Assembly: GCA_016190065.1 (NCBI GenBank)
Contig: JACPRI010000319.1
Span: 1 to 35,236, forward strand
Direction of reading: 5' to 3'
Length of the DNA: 35,236 nt
From: Verrucomicrobiota bacterium
GTDB lineage: Bacteria; Verrucomicrobiota; Verrucomicrobiia; Limisphaerales; SIBE01
Positions 1 through 8,876 of this stretch are shown here, one piece after another. Under the pieces are notes generated by a model. The model searched no databases and was not told the DNA's origin. It was given only the letters and a program-made list of their open reading frames with translations. Made by a program: the position numbers and the translations under genes. How positions within the stretch are numbered: the first letter of the stretch is position 1; each line of letters opens with the position of its first letter.

Positions 1-753
1 GAGCAGAAGACCGCCGCGCTCAACGAGGAAATGCAAGCGCGTTCGCGGGTGGAGCAGGCCGTCTTGGAAATCAGCGGTCAGGAGCAGAGGCGGATTGCGC
101 ACGAGCTGCATGACGGGCTGGGTCAACATCTAACCTACGCCGCTTTCAAAGCCAAAATGCTGGCAGAAGACTTGAATTCGTCCGGCTTGCCACAGGCTCG
201 ACCGGCGGAAGAGATTGTCCAGTTGCTGAACCAAGGGACACAGCAGGTCCGCACATTTGCCCGAGGTCTGGACCCGATTGATGTGGAAGCCAGCGGCTTG
301 ACCGCAGCGCTGGAGCGGCTGGTCAAGGAAACGGAAGCCTTGGGGCACATCCGTTGCGGCTTCACGTTCAGCCGCGTGGATTTGCCTCTGGAGCCATTTG
401 CCGGGCTGCAAATATATCGCATCGCCCAGGAAGCCCTGAATAACACGGTCAAGCACGGCAAGTCTCGTTGCGTCGAAGTCGAATTGAACGTTCGGCCCGG
501 AGAACTCTCCTTGAAAATCACCGATGATGGCATCGGATTCGATGTCATGAGTCGAGGGAATCAAGGCATGGGCATTGAAATCATGCGGTATCGCGCGCGC
601 AGACTCGGCGGAGTTTTAGAGATCACCTCTGCGCCCAATCAAGGCACAACGGTTCATTGCCTTGTGCCGGGCGCCATCCTGGAATCACCGGGGACGGGAA
701 GCGATCCCGGCCCTACGAATCCACATGCACAAGAAACGTATTCTCGTGGTTGA
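1..753 (+). CDS. NarL-type sensor histidine kinase, carboxy-terminal part (5' truncated by window)
   Basis: The frame is open from base 1, so the sensor part lies outside the window and only the last 250 residues are visible. A HisKA_3 dimerisation and phosphoacceptor box, IAHELHDGLGQHL, has its phospho-accepting His at bases 109-111. It is followed by a HATPase_c domain: the N box is in YRIAQEALNNTVKHG and the G boxes are DDGIGFD and GNQGMGIEIMRYRA. This is the NarX/DegS/LiaS kinase class, which phosphorylates LuxR-type regulators. The stop overlaps the downstream regulator start by 29 bases, so the two genes form one translationally linked pair. The stimulus cannot be inferred without the missing amino-terminus. 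Confidence 0.93.
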   Translation, partial: EQKTAALNEEMQARSRVEQAVLEISGQEQRRIAHELHDGLGQHLTYAAFKAKMLAEDLNSSGLPQARPAEEIVQLLNQGTQQVRTFARGLDPIDVEASGLTAALERLVKETEALGHIRCGFTFSRVDLPLEPFAGLQIYRIAQEALNNTVKHGKSRCVEVELNVRPGELSLKITDDGIGFDVMSRGNQGMGIEIMRYRARRLGGVLEITSAPNQGTTVHCLVPGAILESPGTGSDPGPTNPHAQETYSRG

Positions 754-1384
754 CGATCACCCGCTGCTCCGAGCGGGCTTGATTCAGTTTATCGACCGGC
801 AGAAAGATATGATCTGCTGTGGGGAAGCCGACAGTGCGGCCAGTTGCCAGAGCGCGATCCAGAACCAGAAGCCCGACTTGGTGTTGTTGGACCTCCGGCT
901 GCGGGGCGAGGATGGCTTGGAACTCATCAAGTCACTCAAGTCGCAAAACTCGAAACTGCTGATTCTGGTGATCTCGCAATGCGATGAAATGTTGTATGCG
1001 GAGCGGGCCTTGCGGGCCGGTGCGCGGGGCTACATCATGAAGGAAGAGGCCACCGAAGAGGTCCTGCTCGCGATCCGGTCGGTGCTCAGTGGCGAACTGT
1101 ATCTGAGCCGGAAGCTGGCGATTCGTCTGGTGCAAAAGACCATTGAGAGCCGGCCGGCTCTGGCTGGACCGGGTGTCGAATCCCTGACGGATCGGGAACT
1201 TCAGGTGTTTCAGTTGCTCGGCAGCGGACTGAGCACCAGGCAAATTGCCGAACGGTTGAACTTGAGCTTCAAAACCATTGAGACCTACCGCGAAAACCTC
1301 AAACACAAGCTGGGCCTGGCCGGGGCCGCTGATCTGGTTCGGTACGCCACGAACTGGGTTGAAGGCCGCCCGGCAACTTACTGA
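725..1384 (+). CDS. NarL/FixJ family response regulator
   Basis: This is a 219-residue two-domain regulator. The receiver domain shows the acidic pair D10-D11 (ILVVDDHPLLRAG), phosphoacceptor D56 in PDLVLLDLRLRGEDGLEL and the conserved Lys in GYIMKEEA. The LuxR-type helix-turn-helix is LTDRELQVFQLLGSGLSTRQ followed by IAERLNLSFKTIETYRENLK. The ATG at 725 is preferred over an upstream start at 662 because residue 1 then sits just before the receiver beta strand, as in homologues. The gene overlaps the histidine kinase stop by 29 bases, so it is very likely that kinase's cognate transcription factor. Target genes are unknown; the secreted protein and permease downstream are candidates by position only. 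Confidence 0.93.
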   Translation: MHKKRILVVDDHPLLRAGLIQFIDRQKDMICCGEADSAASCQSAIQNQKPDLVLLDLRLRGEDGLELIKSLKSQNSKLLILVISQCDEMLYAERALRAGARGYIMKEEATEEVLLAIRSVLSGELYLSRKLAIRLVQKTIESRPALAGPGVESLTDRELQVFQLLGSGLSTRQIAERLNLSFKTIETYRENLKHKLGLAGAADLVRYATNWVEGRPATY

Positions 1385-1576
1385 TCAGTAACTCGCCCGC
1401 TTTGCGGATGAAATCAGAAATCCTAGGATTGATTCCTACCCGCTTTTCGGTCGAGAACCCCGATGGTCTTTTCCCACGCCCAAGACGAAGATCGGGGCTG
1501 TGTGTGCGAGCCTTTCCGATGGCCAGGAGGCACGCCTCCGGCTAGCTGAGATTCGATACGCATTGAACCAGTTCGT

Positions 1577-2050
1577 ATGCGAAGCCTTGTCTTGCGTTGG
1601 GTGAAATGGTCTATCCTGAACTTCGCGGCGCTTTGTTTGATCGCCGGCCGCGTCGATGCGGCTTCCGATGTGAGTCTCATTCGGCGCTGGTTGGAAAAAT
1701 TCCATGCCGACAACAACGTGAGTTATGTGGCCGCCACGCCTGGGTTGCGCCTCATGAGCGTCGGCACGGGTGAAAAAGGACCCGACCTCCCGGCAACGAT
1801 CATGGCTTCGACCCCGACGGAGTGGCCCAAGCAGAACAAACCTGCGGTTGCTCCACCGCCTCATGAAACTCCTCCCCTGATCACCAGCATCCGGCAGGAT
1901 GGAGACAGTCTCACCATCGAATGGATCGGCAACGGCACGTTGCAGGCCGCCGCGGATTTAGCCGGTCCCTGGCACGATGTCCCGGAGGCCAAAAGTCCGT
2001 TTCGCATCGCGCTGTCCGGGCCGCAGGAATTCTATCGTGTGAAACAGTAG
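1577..2050 (+). CDS. small secreted protein of unknown function
   Basis: This 157-residue protein starts with a Sec-type signal peptide: a basic MRSLVLRWVK, then a hydrophobic stretch, then AGRVDAASD with a likely cut after Ala. The middle is proline-rich. The last 55 residues form a compact module (ITSIRQDGDSLTIEWIGNG, ADLAGPWHDV, EAKSPFRIAL, EFYRVKQ). Tails of the pattern 'L.GPW..V..A.SP....FYRV' are, from memory, common at the ends of extracellular proteins of Pedosphaera-like Verrucomicrobiota; that link is recall, not a search. No catalytic motif is visible. The gene stands alone between the first two-component pair and the permease. Confidence 0.7.
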   Translation: MRSLVLRWVKWSILNFAALCLIAGRVDAASDVSLIRRWLEKFHADNNVSYVAATPGLRLMSVGTGEKGPDLPATIMASTPTEWPKQNKPAVAPPPHETPPLITSIRQDGDSLTIEWIGNGTLQAAADLAGPWHDVPEAKSPFRIALSGPQEFYRVKQ

Positions 2051-2234
2051 GCCAACCGGGATGCCACCCGTCGCATCCGATTTCGAGGTGGCGGTAAAGG
2101 CTCCATTGAAGGTGCTTTGCCCAGGCATTTGTCCAGAAGATCAGCGGACCGGCTCCTAACCCTTATGAGCAAACGTCCGTTTGCCAAAGGCCCTCCTTTT
2201 ACGGAATACTCGCCTGGCGCACGGGAATTGTTCG

Positions 2235-4043
2235 ATGGCTCTGGAAATTCTACTGGTCCTGCTCTTGACCGGCGGCACGGTGTACTTGTTCGTCACCGAG
2301 AAATTCCGCGCGGACTTGGTCGCGATGATGGTGCTCGGCACTCTGCTCCTGATCGGATTGCTGGCGCGGTTGCTGCCCTGGATGCACCTGGAAAGGTGGG
2401 TCACGCCGGAGGAAGGCGTTTCGGGATTCAGCAATCCCGCGACCATTACCGTCGCGGCGATGTTCGTGCTCAGTGCCGGCCTCCAAAAGACCGGCGCGGT
2501 CGCGACGGTCGGGCGCTGGCTGAGCCAGCTCAGCCAATGGCCGAGCGTCTTGCTGATCGTGATGATGCTGAGCGTAGGGCTGGTCTCGGCATTCATTAAC
2601 AATACCGCCGCCGTCGCGGTGTTCCTGCCGCTCGTCCTGGCGGCGTGCGACCGCGGCCGGATTTCCCCCTCCAAACTGCTCATTCCGCTTTCCTTCGCCT
2701 CGCAATTCGGCGGCGTGTGCACGCTCATCGGCACGTCCACCAACTTGCTGGTGAGTTCTATCTCGGCGCGCGCCGGCTCCGGGGAGTTTTCGATGTTCGA
2801 ATTCACGCGGCTGGGTCTCGTGCTGCTCGCAGCCGGCACGGCCTACCTTCTGCTCGTGGGCCGGTGGTTCTTGCCCAGCCGGCGGGGAGAGCAATTGACC
2901 GAGAATTACCAACTCGGCGAATACATCACGGAGTTGCGCGTTCAGTCCGAGTCGCCGCTGATCGGCTTGACCGTGCAGCAAACCAAGCTCGGCCAGGCCA
3001 AAGATGTCACCGTGCTGGAAATGCTGCGGCGGGGACAGACGCTCTTCGCGCCGCTGGCAGAGCCGGTGCAGGCAGGCGATGTGCTTCTCGTTCGGGGAGG
3101 CGTGCGCGAGCTGATGGAATTGAAATCGACGTGGAAGCTTGAAATCGAGCCGGAGTTCAAACTCAAGGACGAAGCTCTGGAAGCCAAGAACCTGCAGTTG
3201 GCGGAAGTGTTGGTCGCCCCGCAGTCATCCCTGCTGGACCGCACCCTGGCCGAGGTGCAGTTTCGCCGACGCTACGACGCGATCGTGTTGGCGATCCAGG
3301 CCCGGCAGCAAACCGTGCGGGAAAAACTCAATCAGGTGCGTCTGGGCTTTGGTGATGCCTTGCTCTTGCTCGCCCCGAAGGAAGCCTTCTCCCGACTTCG
3401 CGGAGATCCAGACTTTCTCGTGTTGGAGACGGTGGACGAACCGGCCTTGCGGAGGCGAAAAATCCCGCTCGCGGTCGCCATCATCGCCGCGGTGGTGGGG
3501 CTGGCCGCGACAAATGTCATGCCGATCCTGGTCTCTTCGATCATCGGGTGCGTGGCGCTGGTCGCCACACGCTGCATCACGCTGGAAGAGGCGTATGCAT
3601 CGATTGACTGGAAGGTGATTTTCCTGCTGGCCGGAGTGTTGCCCTTGGGACTGGCCATCGAGAAATCCGGCGCGGCGCAATTGCTGGCAAACTCCACGCT
3701 GGCTCTGGTGGGGCCATTCGGCCCGATCACGGTGCTCGCCGTGCTTTATTTGCTAACGGCCGTGCTCACAGAATTCATGAGCAACAGCGCGACGGCGGTT
3801 TTGTTGGCGCCGATCGCCCTCTCGACCGCCACGGCCCTCGGCGTGGATCCCCGGCCCTTTCTGCTGGCGGTCTGTTTCGCCGCCTCGACCAGCTTCGCAA
3901 CACCGGTTGGATACCAAACCAACGCGATGGTCTATCACGCCGGCGGTTATCAGTTCACAGATTTCGCAAGAGTGGGCATCCCATTGAACATTATTTTTTG
4001 GGGTCTGTCCGTCTATTTCATCCCGAAGTGGTGGCCGCTTTGA
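2235..4043 (+). CDS. SLC13-family permease with two central TrkA-C (RCK_C) domains
   Basis: This is a 602-residue integral membrane transporter. Two hydrophobic halves, roughly residues 1-215 and 400-602, surround a soluble centre of about 180 residues with two TrkA_C-like repeats; the first runs from YITELRVQSESPLIG to GDVLLVRGG. Each membrane half carries the inverted-repeat substrate and sodium motif of the divalent anion/Na+ symporter fold: FINNTAAVAVFLP in the first half and FMSNSATAVLLAP in the second. Proteins of this architecture (SAC1-like) are usually annotated as sulfate or dicarboxylate permeases; the substrate cannot be read from sequence. The ATG at 2235 begins directly at the first membrane helix, whereas the longer frame adds a charged, non-conserved leader. 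A dicarboxylate role would fit the TRAP binding protein 3.5 kb downstream, but this is speculation. Confidence 0.88.
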   Translation: MALEILLVLLLTGGTVYLFVTEKFRADLVAMMVLGTLLLIGLLARLLPWMHLERWVTPEEGVSGFSNPATITVAAMFVLSAGLQKTGAVATVGRWLSQLSQWPSVLLIVMMLSVGLVSAFINNTAAVAVFLPLVLAACDRGRISPSKLLIPLSFASQFGGVCTLIGTSTNLLVSSISARAGSGEFSMFEFTRLGLVLLAAGTAYLLLVGRWFLPSRRGEQLTENYQLGEYITELRVQSESPLIGLTVQQTKLGQAKDVTVLEMLRRGQTLFAPLAEPVQAGDVLLVRGGVRELMELKSTWKLEIEPEFKLKDEALEAKNLQLAEVLVAPQSSLLDRTLAEVQFRRRYDAIVLAIQARQQTVREKLNQVRLGFGDALLLLAPKEAFSRLRGDPDFLVLETVDEPALRRRKIPLAVAIIAAVVGLAATNVMPILVSSIIGCVALVATRCITLEEAYASIDWKVIFLLAGVLPLGLAIEKSGAAQLLANSTLALVGPFGPITVLAVLYLLTAVLTEFMSNSATAVLLAPIALSTATALGVDPRPFLLAVCFAASTSFATPVGYQTNAMVYHAGGYQFTDFARVGIPLNIIFWGLSVYFIPKWWPL

Positions 4044-4254
4044 GCGCGCAGATATTCTGAATTGCTGAAACTGGCTCTTGTCCTCGAGTGCCAGGTCCAG
4101 ATAACATCGCGGCGCCGTCAGGATTTCGCTGATGGTATCCAAACAAGGGTTCGACGGTGACTGCCGTCGGAGGTCAACGCGGATGGTCGGGCCGCCATCC
4201 GCAGAATCCGTGTGTCTTGTCCTACTGACTCCCGGACCTGTTATTTTGAGCAGA

Positions 4255-5208
4255 ATGAAGTTTTTGCTATCGTGCGTGAACTCACCGATGTCACTCGTGG
4301 GTTATGACTGGGAAGAAGAGCGTGTATTCTGGCAACTGCCTTCTTCCGCCGCGCGGGCGTGCAGCGCGTGTTACGATGGATCAGATCTCCTGATCGCCAC
4401 GGACAATTTCCTGCGAAGGTACTCCGGCAACGGATGCGAGGATTATGAACTCAAAGGGAAATACGACGCCTATGCGCACACGGTGCGCGTGGTGGGGGAC
4501 GATTTGGTCGGGATCGCCGATACCGGGAACACGCAACTCCTGTTCATCAACCGGGAAGGCTCGCTGGAATATGTTCTGCGGCCGCTTGAGGTTTGGGGAG
4601 ACTATCCCATCGACGCCATCCACCTCAACGATTTCGCGGCCACCCCTTTTGGCATTTTGGCTTCCTGCTTCGGTTATCGGCCCTGGAGGGAAATCATCGC
4701 GGCGACCTCGTGGGAGGACTGGAGCTCGGGTGGCTATGGTCTGATCATGAATCTAAACGGGGGTGATAACAAAGGCGTCGGGCGTATCGTGGGTTGCGGC
4801 TTGGATCAACCCCATTCTGTTCGCTATGTCGCGCCGAACTGGCTTTATGTTTCTTCTTCGGCCACGGGAGTGCTCCACGTGTGCGAGATTACGGCGACTG
4901 GATTGGTGCAGGAGCGCCATCGTTATCAAGTGACGCGGACCCATTTCTTGCGGGGCGCGCTTCGGTCAAATTCGGGTTGGTTTCTTGGGGGCAGTTGCTT
5001 TCGGCACGGCCCGAAACAGAACCATCACATGGAAATCTACGACCTGGACGAATCGTCGGGCGGCGTGACGGCGAAGCGCCTCGAGTTGATGGGGGAGATT
5101 TACGACATCCTGCCCTGGCATGACGACATCCTCCGGCCCCTCATCGCGCGGAATTTCCCGGACCACGCCCGTTTTTGTGAGGATCACGCGGCCGGGAGTT
5201 TATCCTGA
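4255..5208 (+). CDS. putative beta-propeller-like protein, function unknown
   Basis: The product is 317 residues, starting at the ATG at 4255 (MKFLLSCVNSPMSLVGYDWE). A longer frame from 4132 adds a low-complexity leader unlikely to be translated. The protein is a series of short beta-strand blocks with turn motifs such as YDGSDLLIATDNFLRRY, VGDDLVGIADTGNTQLLFIN, IHLNDFA and LDQPHSVRYVAPNWLYVSSS. This is typical of NHL- or TIGR03032-like propellers, a family suggestion made by eye only. There is no obvious signal peptide. The next gene, a PAS histidine kinase, starts four bases after its stop, so the two are probably co-transcribed; a link between this protein and the kinase's sensing is possible but unproven. 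Confidence 0.72.
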   Translation: MKFLLSCVNSPMSLVGYDWEEERVFWQLPSSAARACSACYDGSDLLIATDNFLRRYSGNGCEDYELKGKYDAYAHTVRVVGDDLVGIADTGNTQLLFINREGSLEYVLRPLEVWGDYPIDAIHLNDFAATPFGILASCFGYRPWREIIAATSWEDWSSGGYGLIMNLNGGDNKGVGRIVGCGLDQPHSVRYVAPNWLYVSSSATGVLHVCEITATGLVQERHRYQVTRTHFLRGALRSNSGWFLGGSCFRHGPKQNHHMEIYDLDESSGGVTAKRLELMGEIYDILPWHDDILRPLIARNFPDHARFCEDHAAGSLS

Positions 5209-5212
5209 CGCT

Positions 5213-6766
5213 ATGGCACGAATGCGATCTGCAGCGAAAATCGGTTCGAACCGGAGGCCTCCAAGCCGGCCTCGGGATCTGAGACAAACGGGCCCAAACG
5301 ACGTGAACTCATCACGAGGCCAGGCGGTGAGGGTCGAGGCGCTGATTACGCCCGGTTTCCCCGAAAACAAGGTCTCGCCCAATTTACTCAGCCAGCTCGC
5401 GGCCATCGTGGAATCATCCGACGACGCGATCTTCAGCCGCACCCTCGACGGCACTGTCACCACCTGGAATCCCGCCGCCGAACGCATCTTCGGTTACACC
5501 CCAGCCGAAATCATCAATCGATCCGGCGACGTGCTGGTGCCTCCGAAGTATCGCGACGAATTTCAAGAGCTCATCGCCCGCGTCTGCCGTGGCGAGGTCG
5601 TCCGGCATTTTGAAACCGAGCGTCGGGGCAAAGATGGCGAGCCGGTGCTTGTCTCTCTCACGTTTTCGCCGATCCGCGACACCTCGCACCGGCTCATCGG
5701 ATTTTCCACGATCGCGCGCGACATTACGGAGCAGCGGCTCGTGCGTCGCGCGCTGATGCGCCGCGAGCGAGAATTGGAGGATTTGTTCGAGGAAGCCTCG
5801 GTCGGGCTCGTGGTCCTTGGGCCAAACGGGGAAGTGCTTCGGGCGAATCGAGCCTTTCTCAACGTGTTGGAGTGTCCGGCGAGCGAAATCGTCGAGCGCC
5901 CGCTCCGGACGTTTCATGCCGATGGAGCGCAATTCGACGAATTGCTCGACCGTCTCGCCCAACATCAAACGTTGCACAATGTCCTCACGGAACTCCGCAC
6001 CCGGAAAGGCCGGCCGAAGTCCGTGCTCGTGGATGCCAATGCCCTCCGGGAGAATGGCGCGATAGTTTACTCGCGCTGGTTTGTGCGGGACATCTCGATG
6101 CGCAAACAACTCGAGCGTGAACTTCTTGAAATCAGCGAACGCGAGCGGCGCGGCTTCGCGCAGGAACTGCACGATGGCTTGGGGCAGCAACTGGGCGGGA
6201 TTGCGTATTTGAGCAACGTCCTGCGAGAACGCCTGGAAAAGCGCCAGGCCTCGGAAGCCGCTGAAGCCAAGCGCATCTTTATGTTGGTGAGAAACGCCAT
6301 TGACCAGACGCGTCGCGTCGCGCGCAACTTATCGCCCATTCCGGAAGGACCCGACGGCTTGATGATGGCGCTGGGCGAATTGGCCGCGCAAACGGCGGAG
6401 GTGTTCCAGGTGCGCTGCCGTTTCGATTGCCGCAAATCGATTCTGATCGAGGATTCCGGCCTTGCCGCGCATCTCTATCGGATCGCGCAAGAAGCGGTGA
6501 ACAACGCGCTGAAGCACGCTCAACCTCGGGCCGTGACCATCCGGCTGCGGCGCGATCGCAACCGGATTCTGCTCGCCATCTTGGACAACGGCCGAAGCAT
6601 CCGAGCGCCTTCACGGAAGCGGGAAGGGCTGGGATTGAGGATCATGAATTACCGCGCCGGTTTGGTGCGCGGAAACGTCACCGTCCGCCCCCGAAAGTCT
6701 GGCGGGACAGAAGTCGTGTGCACGGTTCCCCTTCGGAGCGTCGAGAGACCCAAAGCCGCCCATTGA
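5213..6766 (+). CDS. PAS-domain sensor histidine kinase (NarL type)
   Basis: This is a 517-residue soluble-looking kinase with no membrane helix. A PAS domain covers about residues 60-185: IVESSDDAIFSRTLDGTVT, then WNPAAERIFGY, with a PAC-like end at GFSTIARDITEQR. A second PAS domain covers about 190-305 and begins LFEEASVGLVVLGPNGEVLR. It is followed by HisKA_3 with FAQELHDGLGQQL (phosphoacceptor His320) and HATPase_c (YRIAQEAVNNALKHA, then REGLGLRIMNYRA). The start at 5213 follows the preceding stop by four bases; ATG 5222 is an alternative. A NarL-type regulator lies 22 bases downstream. The amino-terminal 45 residues are basic and unstructured. The signal is unknown, and no haem- or flavin-binding residues are evident. 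Confidence 0.93.
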   Translation: MARMRSAAKIGSNRRPPSRPRDLRQTGPNDVNSSRGQAVRVEALITPGFPENKVSPNLLSQLAAIVESSDDAIFSRTLDGTVTTWNPAAERIFGYTPAEIINRSGDVLVPPKYRDEFQELIARVCRGEVVRHFETERRGKDGEPVLVSLTFSPIRDTSHRLIGFSTIARDITEQRLVRRALMRRERELEDLFEEASVGLVVLGPNGEVLRANRAFLNVLECPASEIVERPLRTFHADGAQFDELLDRLAQHQTLHNVLTELRTRKGRPKSVLVDANALRENGAIVYSRWFVRDISMRKQLERELLEISERERRGFAQELHDGLGQQLGGIAYLSNVLRERLEKRQASEAAEAKRIFMLVRNAIDQTRRVARNLSPIPEGPDGLMMALGELAAQTAEVFQVRCRFDCRKSILIEDSGLAAHLYRIAQEAVNNALKHAQPRAVTIRLRRDRNRILLAILDNGRSIRAPSRKREGLGLRIMNYRAGLVRGNVTVRPRKSGGTEVVCTVPLRSVERPKAAH

Positions 6767-6788
6767 AAATCCGTTTGTTCAAATCCGC

Positions 6789-7469
6789 ATGGCGAAGCGC
6801 AAGCTAACCGGAGAGCCGTTGACCCGAAAGAAGATCTTGGTGGTCGATGATCACGCGGTCTTGCGCGAAGGCCTCGTCGCGCAAATTAACCGCGAGCCCA
6901 ACCTCGTCGTCTGTGGCGAGGCCGAAGACGCTCGCGAGGCGCTGTCGTCCATCGGCAAGCTCAAGCCCGATCTGGTGCTCGTCGATATCACGCTGCCCGG
7001 ACGGAACGGACTCGAACTCATCCGGGATATCCGGGCGCTGCACCCGCACCTGCCCGTGCTCGTGCTCTCCATGCACGACGAATCGTTATTTGCCGAGCGG
7101 GTGCTTCGGGCGGGCGGACGCGGCTACGTGTCCAAACGGCAGAGCGGACAGCGGCTCATCGAAGGCATCCGGCGGGTCCTGAATGGGAAGGTTTATGTCA
7201 GCGAGGAAGTCTCGACGAAATTATTTGACGCGTTGTCCGGCCGGCAATCGCCCAAGACGGTGTCGCCGGTCGAACAATTAACGGATCGAGAGCTGGAGGT
7301 GTTCACTTTGATTGGCCAAGCCAAAGAGACGAAGGAAATCTCGCGCCGGCTCGGCATGAGTGTGAAGACGGTGGAAGCCCATCGAGCGAGCATCAAGCGC
7401 AAGCTCAAACTTAAAACCGGCCCGGAGCTGACGCGGCACGCCGTGCTTTGGGTGGAGGCGGTGAAGTGA
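6789..7469 (+). CDS. NarL/FixJ family response regulator
   Basis: This 226-residue regulator is paired with the kinase that ends 22 bases upstream. The receiver domain has D20-D21 (KKILVVDDHAVLREG), phosphoacceptor D66 (PDLVLVDITLPGRNGLEL) and the conserved Lys in GYVSKRQSG. The LuxR helix-turn-helix is LTDRELEVFTLIGQ, then KEISRRLGMSVKTVEAHRAS. It is clearly a paralogue of the regulator at 725-1384 in domain order and motif wording, but divergent enough not to be a recent duplicate. It probably acts as a DNA-binding output; the TRAP binding-protein gene 125 bases downstream is the nearest candidate target. Confidence 0.94.
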   Translation: MAKRKLTGEPLTRKKILVVDDHAVLREGLVAQINREPNLVVCGEAEDAREALSSIGKLKPDLVLVDITLPGRNGLELIRDIRALHPHLPVLVLSMHDESLFAERVLRAGGRGYVSKRQSGQRLIEGIRRVLNGKVYVSEEVSTKLFDALSGRQSPKTVSPVEQLTDRELEVFTLIGQAKETKEISRRLGMSVKTVEAHRASIKRKLKLKTGPELTRHAVLWVEAVK

Positions 7470-7560
7470 TCCTCGAAGAATCCTCGGTTCAGCTTGAATC
7501 AGCGTTCCACGGAGCGATCTTGCGGGGTTTCACCGGTTGCGAAGGCGAGCGCGGGGGATT

Positions 7561-7590
7561 ATTAGTGAAGGTCTAATTAGTGAAGGTCTA
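7561..7590 (+). repeat. perfect 15-bp tandem duplication carrying a ribosome-binding site
   Basis: The 15-mer ATTAGTGAAGGTCTA occurs twice back to back (7561-7575 and 7576-7590). Each copy contains GAAGG; the second copy's GAAGG lies seven bases before the GTG start at 7595 and is the probable ribosome-binding site. A third, partial similarity (GTGAAAG) covers the start codon itself. Confidence 0.85.
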
Positions 7591-7594
7591 AACT

Positions 7595-8614
7595 GTGAAA
7601 GCCTTGTTCATCACGATCCTCGGCCTGCTGGTTTACCTCCAGGCCTTCACGCACTCCGCCCGTGCCTCAGTACGGGTGCGCCTGGGCACGCTTGCACCCA
7701 AGGGATCGTCCTCCTACAAACACCTGCTGGCCATGGGAGAAAAGTGGCGCCATTCACCCGGTGGAGGCGCGACGCTCACGATTTACGCTGACGGCACGAT
7801 GGGCGGCGAAGCGGACATGGTGCGGCGCATGCGCATTGGCCAGCTCCAGGCCGGCATGCTCACGACGGTGGGCCTCAGCGAAATCGAGCCGGCGGTGAGC
7901 GGCCTACAGAATTTGCCGATGATGTTTCGTTCGCTCGAAGAAGTCGATTACATCGGCGAGAAACTCCAGCCGATGCTGGAGGAACGGCTCGAGAAAAAGG
8001 GGTTCATTGTTCTTTTCTGGGGCGATGCCGGTTGGGTCCGGTTCTTCTCCAGAGAACCCGTGATGCGCCCGGATGATCTGAAAAAAACCAGGCTCTTCGT
8101 TTGGGCGGGAGACCCGGAAACCGTGGAGATTTACAAGGCCGCGGGATTCAACCCGGTCCCTCTTGAAACCGTGGATATCCTGCCCAATCTCCAGACCGGA
8201 CTGATCAACGCCGTCCCGGCGCCGTCGTTTGTCGCGCTGGCGACACAGATCGACAAGCCAGCGCCGCATATGCTGGAATTGAACTGGGCCCCGCTGGTCG
8301 GCGCAACCGTGGTGACCAAGAAAGCCTGGGACGCGATCCCGGCCGCAAGCAAGGAGGCCATGATCGCGGCAGCGAGGGAAGCCGGCGACCTCGTGAAAGC
8401 AGACAACCGCCGCGAGAGCGTGGAAGCCGTCGAGGCCATGAAAAAGCGCGGATTGAAGGTCCATGTGGTCACTCCTGAAATCGAAACCGAATGGCGGAAA
8501 GCCACGGAAGCGGTCTATCCGAAGATTCGCGGCTCAATCGTTCCGGCAGATATCTTCGACGAGGTAGTTCGGCTGCTCAACCAGTACCGGGCTTCGGCGC
8601 AAGCAGCGGAGTAA
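7595..8614 (+). CDS. dctP: TRAP-type transporter solute-binding protein (DctP family)
   Basis: This 339-residue exported protein has a signal peptide (MKALFITILGLLVYLQAFTH, cut near SARAS). It has the DctP fold markers: RLGTLAPKGSSSYKHLLAMG near the amino-terminus, IYADGTMGGEADMVRRMRIG for the ligand-domain hinge, then LPMMFRSLEEVDYI and the late LETVDILPNLQTGLINAVPA segment. DctP proteins bind organic acids in the periplasm and deliver them to DctQ/DctM membrane subunits, but neither subunit is present in the window. The start is GTG, chosen for its GAAGG ribosome-binding site seven bases upstream. The substrate could be a C4-dicarboxylate or another carboxylate; it cannot be fixed from sequence. 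Confidence 0.88.
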   Translation: MKALFITILGLLVYLQAFTHSARASVRVRLGTLAPKGSSSYKHLLAMGEKWRHSPGGGATLTIYADGTMGGEADMVRRMRIGQLQAGMLTTVGLSEIEPAVSGLQNLPMMFRSLEEVDYIGEKLQPMLEERLEKKGFIVLFWGDAGWVRFFSREPVMRPDDLKKTRLFVWAGDPETVEIYKAAGFNPVPLETVDILPNLQTGLINAVPAPSFVALATQIDKPAPHMLELNWAPLVGATVVTKKAWDAIPAASKEAMIAAAREAGDLVKADNRRESVEAVEAMKKRGLKVHVVTPEIETEWRKATEAVYPKIRGSIVPADIFDEVVRLLNQYRASAQAAE

Positions 8615-8876
8615 TAACCGTGAGATTGCCGCCAATCCGCATCGCCTGGAATCCCCCGCTGACGATACCACCGCGTGGAGATCTCTCGCCACCGAATTCG
8701 CAACCCTAAGCGGCTCTCGCACGAAATGCGAATTGTGCAACTGTGCGTCCAAACCCACTTACTCCGTGCTTCGTTTGGTTAAGTTCTCCGCCGGACTGAG
8801 GCAATCCTCCTCCCTAATCGTTTCACTGAGCCCCGTGTGGGAAGCGCGCCAATAGTCAATGAACATGTGAACATTT

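Noticed and set aside
8695-8734. AATTCGCA...TGCGAATT inverted repeat after the TRAP gene
   Set aside because: Arms of only 8 bases with a 24-base loop and no T-tract; chance is a sufficient explanation.
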